From JARYGU01 sp033795365 (GTDB taxonomy: Bacteria; Pseudomonadota; Alphaproteobacteria; Rhizobiales; Rhizobiaceae), in assembly GCA_033795365.1 (NCBI GenBank), contig JARYGU010000016.1:74759-138758 (forward strand): DNA of 64,000 nt, in the 5' to 3' direction. The position numbers were made by a program, and so were the translations under genes. Under the pieces are notes generated by a model. That model was not told the origin of the DNA, did not search any database, and worked only from the letters and a program-made list of their open reading frames with translations. Shown here piece after piece: positions 40,479 to 49,035 of the stretch (its first letter is position 1; each line of letters opens with the position of its first letter).

Positions 40479-42614
40479 TCAGGCAAGAACGGCCAGAAGC
40501 AGCAGGGCGACGATATTGGTGATCTTGATCGCCGGATTGACGGCCGGTCCCGCCGTATCCTTGTAGGGATCGCCGACTGTATCGCCGGTCACGGAAGCCT
40601 TGTGTGCCTCCGATCCCTTCATGTGGCGCGTGCCGTCCTTGTCGACGAAGCCGTCCTCGAAGCTCTTCTTCGCATTGTCCCAGGCGCCGCCGCCCGACGT
40701 CATGGAGATCGCCACGAAAAGCCCGTTGACGATGACGCCGAGGAGCGATGCGCCGAGTGCCGCGAAGGCCGAGGCCTTCGAGCCGGAGATCGCGAGCACG
40801 CCGAAATAGACGACGATCGGTGCGAGCACCGGCAGAAGCGAGGGAATGATCATCTCCCGGATCGCGGCCTTCGTCAGGAGATCGACCGCACGGCCGTAAT
40901 CCGGCCTGTCCGTGCCTGCCATGATGCCTGGCTTGTCGCGGAACTGCCTGCGCACTTCCTCGACGATCGAGCCTGCCGCACGTCCGACCGCCGTCATCGC
41001 GATGCCGCCGAAGAGATAGGGGATCAGGCCGCCGAAGATGAGGCCGGCGACGACGTAAGGATTGGAGAGATCGAAGGAGATCGTGCCGATATTCGCGAAA
41101 TAGGGATACCTGTCGCCGTTGGCGGCGAAGTAGCTCAGATCGTTCGAATAGGCTGCGAAGAGCACCAGGGCGCCGAGGCCGGCCGAACCGATCGCATAGC
41201 CCTTCGTGACCGCCTTCGTCGTGTTGCCGACGGCATCGAGCGCATCGGTCGACTTGCGCACTTCCGGCGGCAGATGCGACATTTCCGCGATGCCGCCGGC
41301 ATTGTCGGTGACGGGACCGAAGGCGTCGAGCGCGACGATCATGCCGGCGATTCCGAGCATGGCGGTGACGGCGATGCCGGTGCCGAAGAGGCCGCCGAGC
41401 TGATAGGTCGCGATGATGCCGCCGACGATGACGATTGCCGGCAGCGCCGTCGATTCCAGCGACACGGCAAGCCCCTGGATGACGTTCGTCCCGTGGCCGG
41501 TGACCGAGGCCTGCGCGATCGAATTGACCGGGCGCTTGTTCGTGCCGGTATAGTATTCGGTGATGACCACGATCAGTGCCGTCACGACGAGGCCGAGAAG
41601 GCCGCAGACGAAGAGGCTCGCGCCGGTGATGTCCTGACCTGCCACCGTGCCGATCGATCCCCATCCGACGGTGAGCGTCGTCGCCAGCGCAAGGCCGACG
41701 ATGGAAAGAAGCCCGGTGACGATCAGCCCCCGGTAGAGCGCGCCCATGATCGAACCGTTCGAGCCGAGCTTCACGAAGAAGGCGCCGATGATCGACGTGA
41801 TGATGCAGGCGCCGCAGATCGCCAGCGGATAGACCATGACGGTTGCAAGCACCGGCGTTCCGGCGAAGAAGATCGCCGCGAGAACCATGGTCGCGACGAC
41901 GGAGACCGCATAGGTCTCGAAGAGGTCGGCCGCCATGCCGGCGCAGTCGCCGACATTGTCGCCGACATTGTCGGCGATCGTCGCGGGATTGCGCGGATCG
42001 TCTTCGGGAATGCCGGCCTCGACCTTGCCGACGAGGTCGCCGCCGACGTCGGCGCCCTTGGTGAAGATGCCGCCGCCGAGGCGGGCGAAGATGGAGATGA
42101 GCGAGGCGCCGAAGCCGAGCGCCACGAGGGAATCGATCACCTCGCGCGATGCCGGCTCCTGTCCCATGAGCGCCGTCAGGACCCAATAGTAGATCGACAC
42201 GCCGAGAAGGGCGAGACCGGCAACCAGCATGCCGGTGATCGCGCCGGACTTGAAGGCGATGTCGAGGCCGGCGGAAAGGCTGACCGACGCGGCCTGGGCG
42301 GTGCGCACGTTGGCGCGGACGGAAACATGCATGCCGATGAAGCCGGCGACACCCGAAAGCACGGCGCCGATCAGGAAGCCGATCGCGGCCGTACCTGACA
42401 GAAGAAGCCAGGTGACGACGAAGACGACGGCGCCCACGATGGCGATGGTTTTGTATTGACGGGTGAGATAGGCCTGCGCCCCTTCACGAATATAGCCTGC
42501 AATCTCCTGCATGCGGGCATTGCCCTGATCGGCGGCAAGCACCGATCGCGTCGCCCAGATGGCATAGACCACCGAAAGCAACCCGCATGCGATAACGCCC
42601 AGTAGAATGGTCAT
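40479..42614 (-). CDS. hppA: Membrane-bound proton-pumping pyrophosphatase (K+-independent)
   Basis: 711 residues from ATG 42614 behind AGGAGGAAAA. It is a polytopic inner-membrane enzyme (about 16 helices) that couples pyrophosphate hydrolysis to proton export. Substrate-binding motifs are visible: GGGIFTKGADVGGDLVGKVE, EDDPRNPATIADNVGDNVGD, and the late ATRHMKGSEAHKASVTGDTV-like stretch ending GDPYKDTAGPA. The sequence AVGNTTKAVTKG has Lys where K+-dependent enzymes have Ala, which marks the K+-independent H+-pumping class. Monocistronic. Confidence 0.97.
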   Translation of the reverse strand: MTILLGVIACGLLSVVYAIWATRSVLAADQGNARMQEIAGYIREGAQAYLTRQYKTIAIVGAVVFVVTWLLLSGTAAIGFLIGAVLSGVAGFIGMHVSVRANVRTAQAASVSLSAGLDIAFKSGAITGMLVAGLALLGVSIYYWVLTALMGQEPASREVIDSLVALGFGASLISIFARLGGGIFTKGADVGGDLVGKVEAGIPEDDPRNPATIADNVGDNVGDCAGMAADLFETYAVSVVATMVLAAIFFAGTPVLATVMVYPLAICGACIITSIIGAFFVKLGSNGSIMGALYRGLIVTGLLSIVGLALATTLTVGWGSIGTVAGQDITGASLFVCGLLGLVVTALIVVITEYYTGTNKRPVNSIAQASVTGHGTNVIQGLAVSLESTALPAIVIVGGIIATYQLGGLFGTGIAVTAMLGIAGMIVALDAFGPVTDNAGGIAEMSHLPPEVRKSTDALDAVGNTTKAVTKGYAIGSAGLGALVLFAAYSNDLSYFAANGDRYPYFANIGTISFDLSNPYVVAGLIFGGLIPYLFGGIAMTAVGRAAGSIVEEVRRQFRDKPGIMAGTDRPDYGRAVDLLTKAAIREMIIPSLLPVLAPIVVYFGVLAISGSKASAFAALGASLLGVIVNGLFVAISMTSGGGAWDNAKKSFEDGFVDKDGTRHMKGSEAHKASVTGDTVGDPYKDTAGPAVNPAIKITNIVALLLLAVLA

Positions 42615-42816
42615 TTCGCTTTTTCCTCCTGGGAGCCATGGCTCCCTCACCACGACCGTAAAAGCGCCGCCGTCCCGAGCCTCCTCAGAACCGGAACGGC
42701 AGCGCGCGGCCAGAGTGCGTTTGCGAATCGCTCGCGTCAAGCCCGCTGCATTGCAGCGCGGGCCTTAAAAGCGGAGTTTTTTGGAGGAAAGCCGCTGCAA
42801 AGCAGGCGGACGGAGG

Positions 42817-43299
42817 TTACTTCTTCGCGTCCGGACGGACCTGGCGGGCGATGCGGTCGAGCACCGCGTTGACGAGCTTGGGCTCCTCGTCCTCGAAGAA
42901 GGCCTTGGCGATCTCGACATATTCGGTGACGATGACGGCCACCGGAACGTCCTTGCGCTCCTTCAGCTCGAAGGCGCCGGCGCGCAGGATCGCGCGCACC
43001 GTGGAATCGAGCCTCGAAAGCGCCCAGTCGTCCTGCAGCGCCGCGCCGATCATCGGATCGAGCTGGCGCTGGTCGCGAACCACGCCCGATACGAGCGAGC
43101 GGAACCAGGCGGCGTCCGCCTTGAGATAGGTTTCTCCGTCCAGCTCGCGGCCGAGGCGGTGTTCCTCGTATTCCGCGACGATCTCCAGGACGCCGGTGCC
43201 GCCGATATCCATCTGGTAGAGCGCCTGCACAGCCGCAAGCCTGGCGGCGCCGCGCTGGTTGGCCTGTTTCACCGGCTGGTTGGTGTTGTCCTTGCTCAC
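42817..43299 (-). CDS. nusB: Transcription antitermination factor NusB
   Basis: 160 residues from GTG 43299, which overlaps the ribH stop by 4 nt (GTGA). Family motifs: RGAARLAAVQALYQMDIGG, then AWFRSLVSGVVRDQRQLDPM, DWALSRLDSTVRAILRAGAF and EYVEIAKAFFEDEEPKLVNA. It helps rRNA antitermination with NusE. The pairing ribH-nusB is standard. Confidence 0.96.
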   Translation of the reverse strand: MSKDNTNQPVKQANQRGAARLAAVQALYQMDIGGTGVLEIVAEYEEHRLGRELDGETYLKADAAWFRSLVSGVVRDQRQLDPMIGAALQDDWALSRLDSTVRAILRAGAFELKERKDVPVAVIVTEYVEIAKAFFEDEEPKLVNAVLDRIARQVRPDAKK

Positions 43300-43757
43300 T
43301 GCTCGCCGCCCAGTTTCTTCTTCAATTCGATCATCGTGAGAGCGGCACGCGCGGCAAAGCCGCCCTTGTCGCCTTCCGAACGCCTTGCCCTCGCCCATGC
43401 CTGCGCGTCGTTCTCGACCGTCAGTATCCCGTTGCCGATCGCCAGGCTTTCGCTGACGGTGAGGTCCATGATCGCACGGCAGGATTCGTTGGAGACGATA
43501 TCGAAGTGATAGGTCTCTCCACGGATGACCATGCCGAGCGCGACGAAACCGTCATACTCCGTTGCGCCGTTGTCCGCGCCATCGAGCGCCATCGCGATCG
43601 CTGCCGGGATTTCGAGAGCTCCCGGTACGGTCACGATATCATAGGTCGCGCCCGCCGCATCGAGCGAATGCTTCGCGCCGTCCAGAAGCGCGTCGGACAT
43701 ATCGTCGTAGAAGCGTGCTTCGACGATCAGGAGATGCGGATTTTCGCTGTCGGCCAT
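43296..43757 (-). CDS. ribH: 6,7-dimethyl-8-ribityllumazine synthase
   Basis: 153 residues. Lumazine synthase motifs: VEARFYDDMSDALLDGAKHS, VPGALEIPAAIAMAL, and ALGMVIRGETYHFDIVSNES with the catalytic His. It makes the direct precursor of riboflavin in the cytoplasm. It is separated from ribE/ribD by a diguanylate cyclase gene, an interruption of the usual rib order. Confidence 0.97.
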   Translation of the reverse strand: MADSENPHLLIVEARFYDDMSDALLDGAKHSLDAAGATYDIVTVPGALEIPAAIAMALDGADNGATEYDGFVALGMVIRGETYHFDIVSNESCRAIMDLTVSESLAIGNGILTVENDAQAWARARRSEGDKGGFAARAALTMIELKKKLGGEQ

Positions 43758-43888
43758 GATTCACCCGGCTTTGAACAATGCGTTGCCGGAGGTCTCCGGC
43801 TTCAAGGCGGCGGTCAAACCACGCCGTGGCGGGATTGGCAAGCGATTTTCAAAGGCGGGGCGCAAATGCCGGCGAAATCGCGCGCCGT

Positions 43889-45043
43889 TCAGCCGGCAAG
43901 CCGGAAATCGTCGGCAATGGAGACGCGATTGCGCCCGTCGCGCTTGGAGGCATAGAGCGCCTTGTCGGCATTGTTGAGCACCGTGTCGAAGGAGGCGCCC
44001 TCCTCGCTGCCGAAAGCGATGCCGGCGCTCACGGTGCTCAGGACGACGGAACCGTCGCAGGCGACGGCATGCTGGGCGAAGGCGGAGCGGATGCGCTCGG
44101 CGACGAGCGTGGCATGGTCCGGCATCGCACGGTGCAGGACGATGGCGAACTCCTCGCCGCCGAGACGCGCGACGGCGTCGGTCTCGCGCGAGTTGGACGA
44201 GAGGACGTCGGCGAAGGCCTTCAACACCATGTCGCCGGCGGCGTGGCCGTGGCGGTCGTTGATCTGCTTGAACCGGTCGATGTCGAATGCGATGATCGCG
44301 ACCTGCGGGCCGACGGGCTGGCTCTCGTAGCGCTCGAAAAGGGCGCGGCGGTTGAGAAGGCCGGTGAGCGCATCGGTCATCGCCTCGCGGCGGTGGCTGC
44401 CGGCAAGCCGCCACTGATTGAGCGCGAGCGACATGGCTCCGATGCCGGTGATGCCGATGATAGCCGCGACGAGGTTCAGGTCCTCGGCCCAGTTGTCGGG
44501 CGCATGGCCGAGAACCCATTGCCCGCTCCACAGAAGCACCGCCGAGCAGAGCGCGAAGGACACCGCCGTCAGGCTGTAGAGCACGGAAATGCCGGTGATC
44601 GGCAGGGGCGCCTCGGCGCGGCCCTTCCAGTATTCCACGGCGGTCAGGAACAGGAGCAGCGCCGAGCAGGCATTCATCACGATCAGCCCCGTCCCGTCAT
44701 AGCCGGCAAGCTGCGGCAGGACGCTGACGGGATAGGTGGCGATGAAGGCCGTGATGGTGTGGCGGCGGCCCGGACGCCCCGTTCTGTAGAGATAGGCCGC
44801 GCCGTAGATCACCGAAAAACCCGCAAGCAGGCTCGCGAATACCGCCGCCCCGAGAAGGCGGCCCGGCGCATCGACATAGCTGCTGTAGGCGACGACGCTG
44901 ATGACGACCAGCCCCATGCCGGTCGACCAGGAAAGCAGGAAGCGCTCCATCCTGGCGGCAAGCCAGGAGGCAAATAGCGTTGCGCCAAGACAAAAGCCGG
45001 AAAGGCCGATGGCAAGGAGCAGCGTATTGTAGTCGAGCGTCAT
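43889..45043 (-). CDS. Membrane-anchored diguanylate cyclase (GGDEF domain)
   Basis: 384 residues. About six or seven N-terminal hydrophobic segments cover residues 1-195. A GGDEF domain follows, with AFDIRFKQINDRHGHAAGD-type metal and nucleotide motif (FDIDRFKQINDRHGHAAGD) and the active site RLGGEEFAIVL. RETD five residues before GGEEF is an intact inhibitory I-site. No EAL domain. It should make cyclic di-GMP under product control. Its site inside the riboflavin gene order is unusual. Confidence 0.94.
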   Translation of the reverse strand: MTLDYNTLLLAIGLSGFCLGATLFASWLAARMERFLLSWSTGMGLVVISVVAYSSYVDAPGRLLGAAVFASLLAGFSVIYGAAYLYRTGRPGRRHTITAFIATYPVSVLPQLAGYDGTGLIVMNACSALLLFLTAVEYWKGRAEAPLPITGISVLYSLTAVSFALCSAVLLWSGQWVLGHAPDNWAEDLNLVAAIIGITGIGAMSLALNQWRLAGSHRREAMTDALTGLLNRRALFERYESQPVGPQVAIIAFDIDRFKQINDRHGHAAGDMVLKAFADVLSSNSRETDAVARLGGEEFAIVLHRAMPDHATLVAERIRSAFAQHAVACDGSVVLSTVSAGIAFGSEEGASFDTVLNNADKALYASKRDGRNRVSIADDFRLAG

Positions 45044-45282
45044 GCGTTCGGCGCCCTCCGGCCGATGAGGAGATTTTCTACACGCTACAGTCGAAGAGTA
45101 TCAATATCGTTACGCCGACGATTCATATATGAAGCTCTCCCGTGCCGGAATGGTGCATCGCCGCATGAATATTGCAGCGCCGCGCCGCGGCCGCAAGGCC
45201 CTGCACAATCAGCCGATCGGAACTGCAAACGGGAGAACCGCGAGGGGGATGCCGGCGGGCTCAGCCGCGACGCGCTTTGGCC

Positions 45283-45900
45283 TTATTCCTTGAAGGCAGG
45301 GAATTCCGCGAGGCGGGCGGCATAGCGGGCCATTGTATCCACCTCGAAATTCACGAAGTCGCCGGGCTTGCGCTCACCCCAGGTTGTGACCTCCAGCGTG
45401 TGCCGGATGAGAAGGATGTCGAAGACCCGGCCGTCCACGGCATTGACCGTGAGCGAGGTGCCGTCGAGCGCCACCGAGCCTTTCGGCGCGACGAAGCGTT
45501 CCAGCCCTTCGGGCGCGCTGAGGCGGATGCGCACCGCTTCGCCTTCCGGCTCGACCGAGAGGATTTCCGCCTTCCCGTCGACATGGCCGGAGACGAGATG
45601 GCCGCCGAGTTCGTCGCCGATCTTGAGAGAGCGCTCCAGATTGATCCGGGTGCCTTCCGTCCAGCCGGAAATGGTGGTGAGGCGGAGCGCCTCTTCCCAT
45701 GCCTCGACCTCGAACCAGCGCTCGTTGCTGCCTTCGGCCGGAAGCCCGGTCACCGTCAGACACACGCCGGCGTGCGCGATCGAGGCACCCATGTCGATGC
45801 TCTTCGGGTCGTAATTGGTGGCGACCCTCAGCTTGACGCCCTCGTCCATCGGCGTGAGCTGCGCGACCGTGCCGACATCGGTGACAATTCCGGTGAACAT
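45283..45900 (-). CDS. ribE: Riboflavin synthase alpha subunit
   Basis: 205 residues with two lumazine-binding repeats: MFTGIVTDVGTVAQLTPMDE with GVKLRVATNYD and IAHAGVCLTVTGL in the first, and GDELGGHLVSGHVDGKAEIL with VALDGTSLTVNAVDG in the second. It dismutates two lumazines to riboflavin. The start overlaps the ribD stop by one base. The symbol follows proteobacterial usage (also called ribC). Confidence 0.96.
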   Translation of the reverse strand: MFTGIVTDVGTVAQLTPMDEGVKLRVATNYDPKSIDMGASIAHAGVCLTVTGLPAEGSNERWFEVEAWEEALRLTTISGWTEGTRINLERSLKIGDELGGHLVSGHVDGKAEILSVEPEGEAVRIRLSAPEGLERFVAPKGSVALDGTSLTVNAVDGRVFDILLIRHTLEVTTWGERKPGDFVNFEVDTMARYAARLAEFPAFKE

Positions 45901-47069
45901 CAGGAAACCCTTTCGTAATCGAGGCAGCGGTCGCGGCCGAAGGCGCTTTCCCGCACCAGCCGGAATCCGGATGGCATATCGGATGGGGTGATGGGCGATT
46001 CAAGCCCGCCCTCGCCGATGGCGTCGGGACTCCGGAACAACAGAATCCGGTCGACCAGCCCGGCATCGAGGAAGGCCTGCGCCGTGCGCGCCCCGCCCTC
46101 GACCAGCAGGGAAGAGATGCCCCGCGTACCCAGCGCATAAAGCAGCGCGTCGAGCCTGCGCGGATCGCATTGCAGGATCTCTACCCCCATCGCCTCGAGC
46201 GCGGCGCGGCGCTCGGGAAAATCGCTATCGGCATCAGCGGAACGGTCATTGCCGCCTGCGCCGGCCATACCATCCGCACGCGACGCGAAAGGCGAGCCCG
46301 CCGGCGAAATCCCCCCCTTCGCCGCCACCGCGATCACCGCAACGTCGCCCGCCGTCTTCGCCAGTTTCGTGGCCGGGGGCAGTTCGAGCCGCGGGTCGAG
46401 CACGATGCGCACCGGCGAGCGTTCCTCAAGGCCCGGCAGGCGCGTGGTGAGTTCCGGATCGTCGGCCATGGCCGTGCCGATGCCGACGAGGATCGCATCC
46501 GTCTCCGCGCGAAGCGCATGAACCTGCGCGCGGGAAACAGGCCCCGTGATCGCAACCTCCTCGCCCGGCCGGCCGAGCATGCCGTCGGCGGAAAGCGCAA
46601 GCTTCAGAGTCACATAGGGACGCCCGTTCGTCTGGCGCATGAGGTAGCCGGCAAGCGCGCGCCTCCCCTCCTCCTCCAGCAGCCCGGCCTCGACCTCGAT
46701 GCCGGCCTCTTTCAGGATTGCCAGTCCCCGGCCGGAGACGCGCGGGTCCGGATCGGAGACGGCGACGACGACGCGCGCCACCCCTGCTGCGACGAGCGCA
46801 TCGGCGCAGGGCGGCGTCTTGCCATGGTGCGAACAGGGTTCCAGCGTGACATAGGCGGTCCCGCCCCTTGCCGCTTCGCCGGCTTGCGCAAGCGCCTGCG
46901 TCTCCGCATGCGGCCGCCCGCCCGGCGCCGTCACGGCCGCGCCATGCACGATGCCGTCCCGGACGATCAGGCAGGCAACGGATGGATTGGTTGAGGTAAG
47001 GCCGGTGTTGCGGCGGGAAAGCCGGATCGCCGCCGCCATGAAGCGTTCGTCGTCCGCCGCCCCGGACAT
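45900..47069 (-). CDS. ribD: Bifunctional riboflavin deaminase/reductase
   Basis: 389 residues from ATG 47069 (GTG 47072 also possible). The N-terminal deaminase domain has zinc motifs PHAETQAL and EPCSHHGKTPPCADAL. The C-terminal reductase domain runs from about residue 150 (RPYVTLKLALSADGMLGRPG, ISSLLVEGGARTAQAFLDAG). An insertion rich in Gly/Ala and Ser (about 260-290) lies in the reductase part, which may be lineage-specific. Coupled to nrdR upstream and ribE downstream by single-base overlaps. Confidence 0.96.
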   Translation of the reverse strand: MSGAADDERFMAAAIRLSRRNTGLTSTNPSVACLIVRDGIVHGAAVTAPGGRPHAETQALAQAGEAARGGTAYVTLEPCSHHGKTPPCADALVAAGVARVVVAVSDPDPRVSGRGLAILKEAGIEVEAGLLEEEGRRALAGYLMRQTNGRPYVTLKLALSADGMLGRPGEEVAITGPVSRAQVHALRAETDAILVGIGTAMADDPELTTRLPGLEERSPVRIVLDPRLELPPATKLAKTAGDVAVIAVAAKGGISPAGSPFASRADGMAGAGGNDRSADADSDFPERRAALEAMGVEILQCDPRRLDALLYALGTRGISSLLVEGGARTAQAFLDAGLVDRILLFRSPDAIGEGGLESPITPSDMPSGFRLVRESAFGRDRCLDYERVS

Positions 47070-47548
47070 CACCCTAACGCTCCCGGATCGCGCGCGATCT
47101 TCGCGGCAACCTCCGAAAGGATCTTCTCGAAATCGTCGGCATGGGTGAAGTCGCGATAGACCGAAGCATAACGCACGAAGGCCACGTCATCGAGCGCCTT
47201 CAGAGCTTCCAGCACCTGCAGCCCGATCTCCTCGGAGGAGATTTCCGTCTCGCCCGAGCTTTCCAGCCTGCGCACGATGCCGGAGACCGCGCGTTCGATC
47301 CGGTCGCGGTCGACCGGCCGCTTGCGCAGCGCGATCTCGAAGGACCGCAAGAGCTTGTCCCGGTCGAAGGGGGCCTTGCGGCCCGTCTTCTTGAGCACCA
47401 TAAGCTCGCGCAGCTGCACCCTCTCGAAGGTCGTGAAGCGGCCGCCGCAATCCGGGCAGATACGGCGGCGGCGGATGGCGGCCCCGTCCTCTGCCGGACG
47501 GGAATCCTTCACCTGCGTGTCTTCGGAACCGCAATAGGGGCAGCGCAT
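47069..47548 (-). CDS. nrdR: Transcriptional repressor NrdR
   Basis: 159 residues. The N-terminal zinc ribbon MRCPYCGSEDTQVKDSRP then RRRRICPDCGGRFTTFERVQ is followed by the ATP-cone (VLKKTGRKAPFDRDKLLRSF to FVRYASVYRDF). NrdR represses ribonucleotide reductase genes in response to dATP/ATP. Position between glyA and ribD is conserved in Rhizobiales. Confidence 0.98.
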   Translation of the reverse strand: MRCPYCGSEDTQVKDSRPAEDGAAIRRRRICPDCGGRFTTFERVQLRELMVLKKTGRKAPFDRDKLLRSFEIALRKRPVDRDRIERAVSGIVRRLESSGETEISSEEIGLQVLEALKALDDVAFVRYASVYRDFTHADDFEKILSEVAAKIARDPGALG

Positions 47549-47557
47549 CGAGCGTCC

Positions 47558-48856
47558 TTACATGTAGGCGTACATCGGGAAACGGTCGGTGAGTGCCACG
47601 ACCTTCTCCCGAACGGCTGCCTCCACGGCTGCGTTGCCCTCGTCGGAATTGGCGACCTTCAGGCCATCGAGAACCTCGACGATCAGATTGCCGATCTCGC
47701 GGAACTCCGCTTCCTTGAAGCCGCGTGTCGTGCCGGCCGGAGCGCCGAGGCGCACGCCGGAGGTGACGAAGGGCTTTTCCGGATCGAAGGGGATGCCGTT
47801 CTTGTTGCAGGTGATGTAGGCGCGGCCGAGCGCGGTTTCCGCCCGCTTGCCGGTCGCGTTCTTCTTGCGCAGATCGACCAGCATCAGGTGGTTGTCCGTG
47901 CCGCCGGAAACGACGTCGAGGCCGCCTTCCATGAGGGTTGCCGCGAGCGCCTTGGCGTTCTTGACGACCTGGGCGGCATAGTCCTTGAACTCGGGCTGCA
48001 GCGCCTCGCCGAGCGCCACGGCCTTGGCGGCGATGACATGCATCAGCGGGCCGCCCTGGAGACCCGGAAAGACGGCCGAGTTGAACTTCTTCGCCAGATC
48101 CTCGTCATTGGTGAGGATCATGCCGCCGCGGGGGCCGCGCAACGACTTGTGCGTCGTCGTGGTGGCGACGTGGCAATGCGGGAACGGAGAGGGATGCTGG
48201 CCGCCTGCGACGAGGCCGGCGATATGCGCCATGTCGACCATCAGGTATGCGCCGACCGAGTCGGCGATCTCGCGGAAGCGCTTCCAGTCCCATATGCGCG
48301 AATAGGCGGTACCGCCGGCGATGATGAGCTTCGGCTTGGTTTCCTCGGCCTTGCGGGCGACCTCGTCCATGTCGAGCAGGTTGTCGCCCTCGCGCACGCC
48401 GTAGGAGACGACGTTGAACCACTTGCCCGACATGTTGACCGGCGATCCGTGGGTCAGGTGGCCGCCCGAGTTGAGGTCGAGGCCCATGAAGGTGTCGCCC
48501 GGCTGCAGCAGCGCCAGGAACACCGCCTGGTTCATCTGCGAGCCCGAGTTCGGCTGGACGTTCGCGAAACCGACGCCGAAGAGCTTCTTCGCCCGTTCGA
48601 TCGCCAGCTCCTCGGCGATGTCGACGAACTGGCAGCCGCCATAGTAGCGCTTGCCCGGGTAGCCTTCGGCATATTTGTTCGTCATGATCGAGCCCTGCGC
48701 TTCCAGCACGGCGCGCGAGACGATGTTCTCGGATGCGATCAGCTCGATCTCATGGCGCTGGCGGCCGAGTTCCTTCTCGATGGCGCCGAAAATCTCCGGA
48801 TCCGAGTCGGCCAGGGAACGGGTGAAGAAAACATCGGTGTTGGAAGAAAGGCTCAT
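47558..48856 (-). CDS. glyA: Serine hydroxymethyltransferase
   Basis: 432 residues. The PLP lysine is Lys237 in VATTTTHKSLRGPRGGM. Other family motifs: IELIASENIVSRAVLEAQGS, NKYAEGYPGKRYYGGCQFVD and VDMAHIAGLVAGGQHPSPFP. It interconverts serine and glycine with tetrahydrofolate. First gene of the glyA-nrdR-ribD-ribE run, with 9 nt to nrdR. Confidence 0.99.
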   Translation of the reverse strand: MSLSSNTDVFFTRSLADSDPEIFGAIEKELGRQRHEIELIASENIVSRAVLEAQGSIMTNKYAEGYPGKRYYGGCQFVDIAEELAIERAKKLFGVGFANVQPNSGSQMNQAVFLALLQPGDTFMGLDLNSGGHLTHGSPVNMSGKWFNVVSYGVREGDNLLDMDEVARKAEETKPKLIIAGGTAYSRIWDWKRFREIADSVGAYLMVDMAHIAGLVAGGQHPSPFPHCHVATTTTHKSLRGPRGGMILTNDEDLAKKFNSAVFPGLQGGPLMHVIAAKAVALGEALQPEFKDYAAQVVKNAKALAATLMEGGLDVVSGGTDNHLMLVDLRKKNATGKRAETALGRAYITCNKNGIPFDPEKPFVTSGVRLGAPAGTTRGFKEAEFREIGNLIVEVLDGLKVANSDEGNAAVEAAVREKVVALTDRFPMYAYM

Positions 48857-48981
48857 CCTCGAGGCTCCTTAAGGGTGGTGGCACGGTGTTTACCGTCCTC
48901 GCATGGCAAGGGCAATATCCGCACCACGGTTTGCGCCATTTCCGGCCGGGTTATGAAATAAAAACGACCAGGGTCAAAAAC

Positions 48982-49014
48982 GAAAGGCCGCGTCCCAGCC
49001 GGGCGCGGCCTTTC
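48982..49014 (-). terminator. Intrinsic terminator after the L,D-transpeptidase gene
   Basis: An 11-bp stem GAAAGGCCGCG/CGCGGCCTTTC with an 11-nt loop; on the reverse strand it is followed by GTTTTTGACC. It lies 22 bp past the stop codon. Confidence 0.8.
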
Positions 49015-49035
49015 GATTGAAAGAGATGGTTCGAT

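Noticed and set aside
40602..42398. A nearly 600-codon plus-strand open frame opposite hppA
   Set aside because: It is the antisense of a clear conserved gene, is Asp/Arg/Gly-rich with no domain, and results from GC-rich codon bias.
45044..45282. FMN riboswitch near the riboflavin genes
   Set aside because: The gaps around ribE/ribD and ribH were read for the conserved RFN pattern and no convincing match was seen; ribD and ribE are also coupled to nrdR without a leader.
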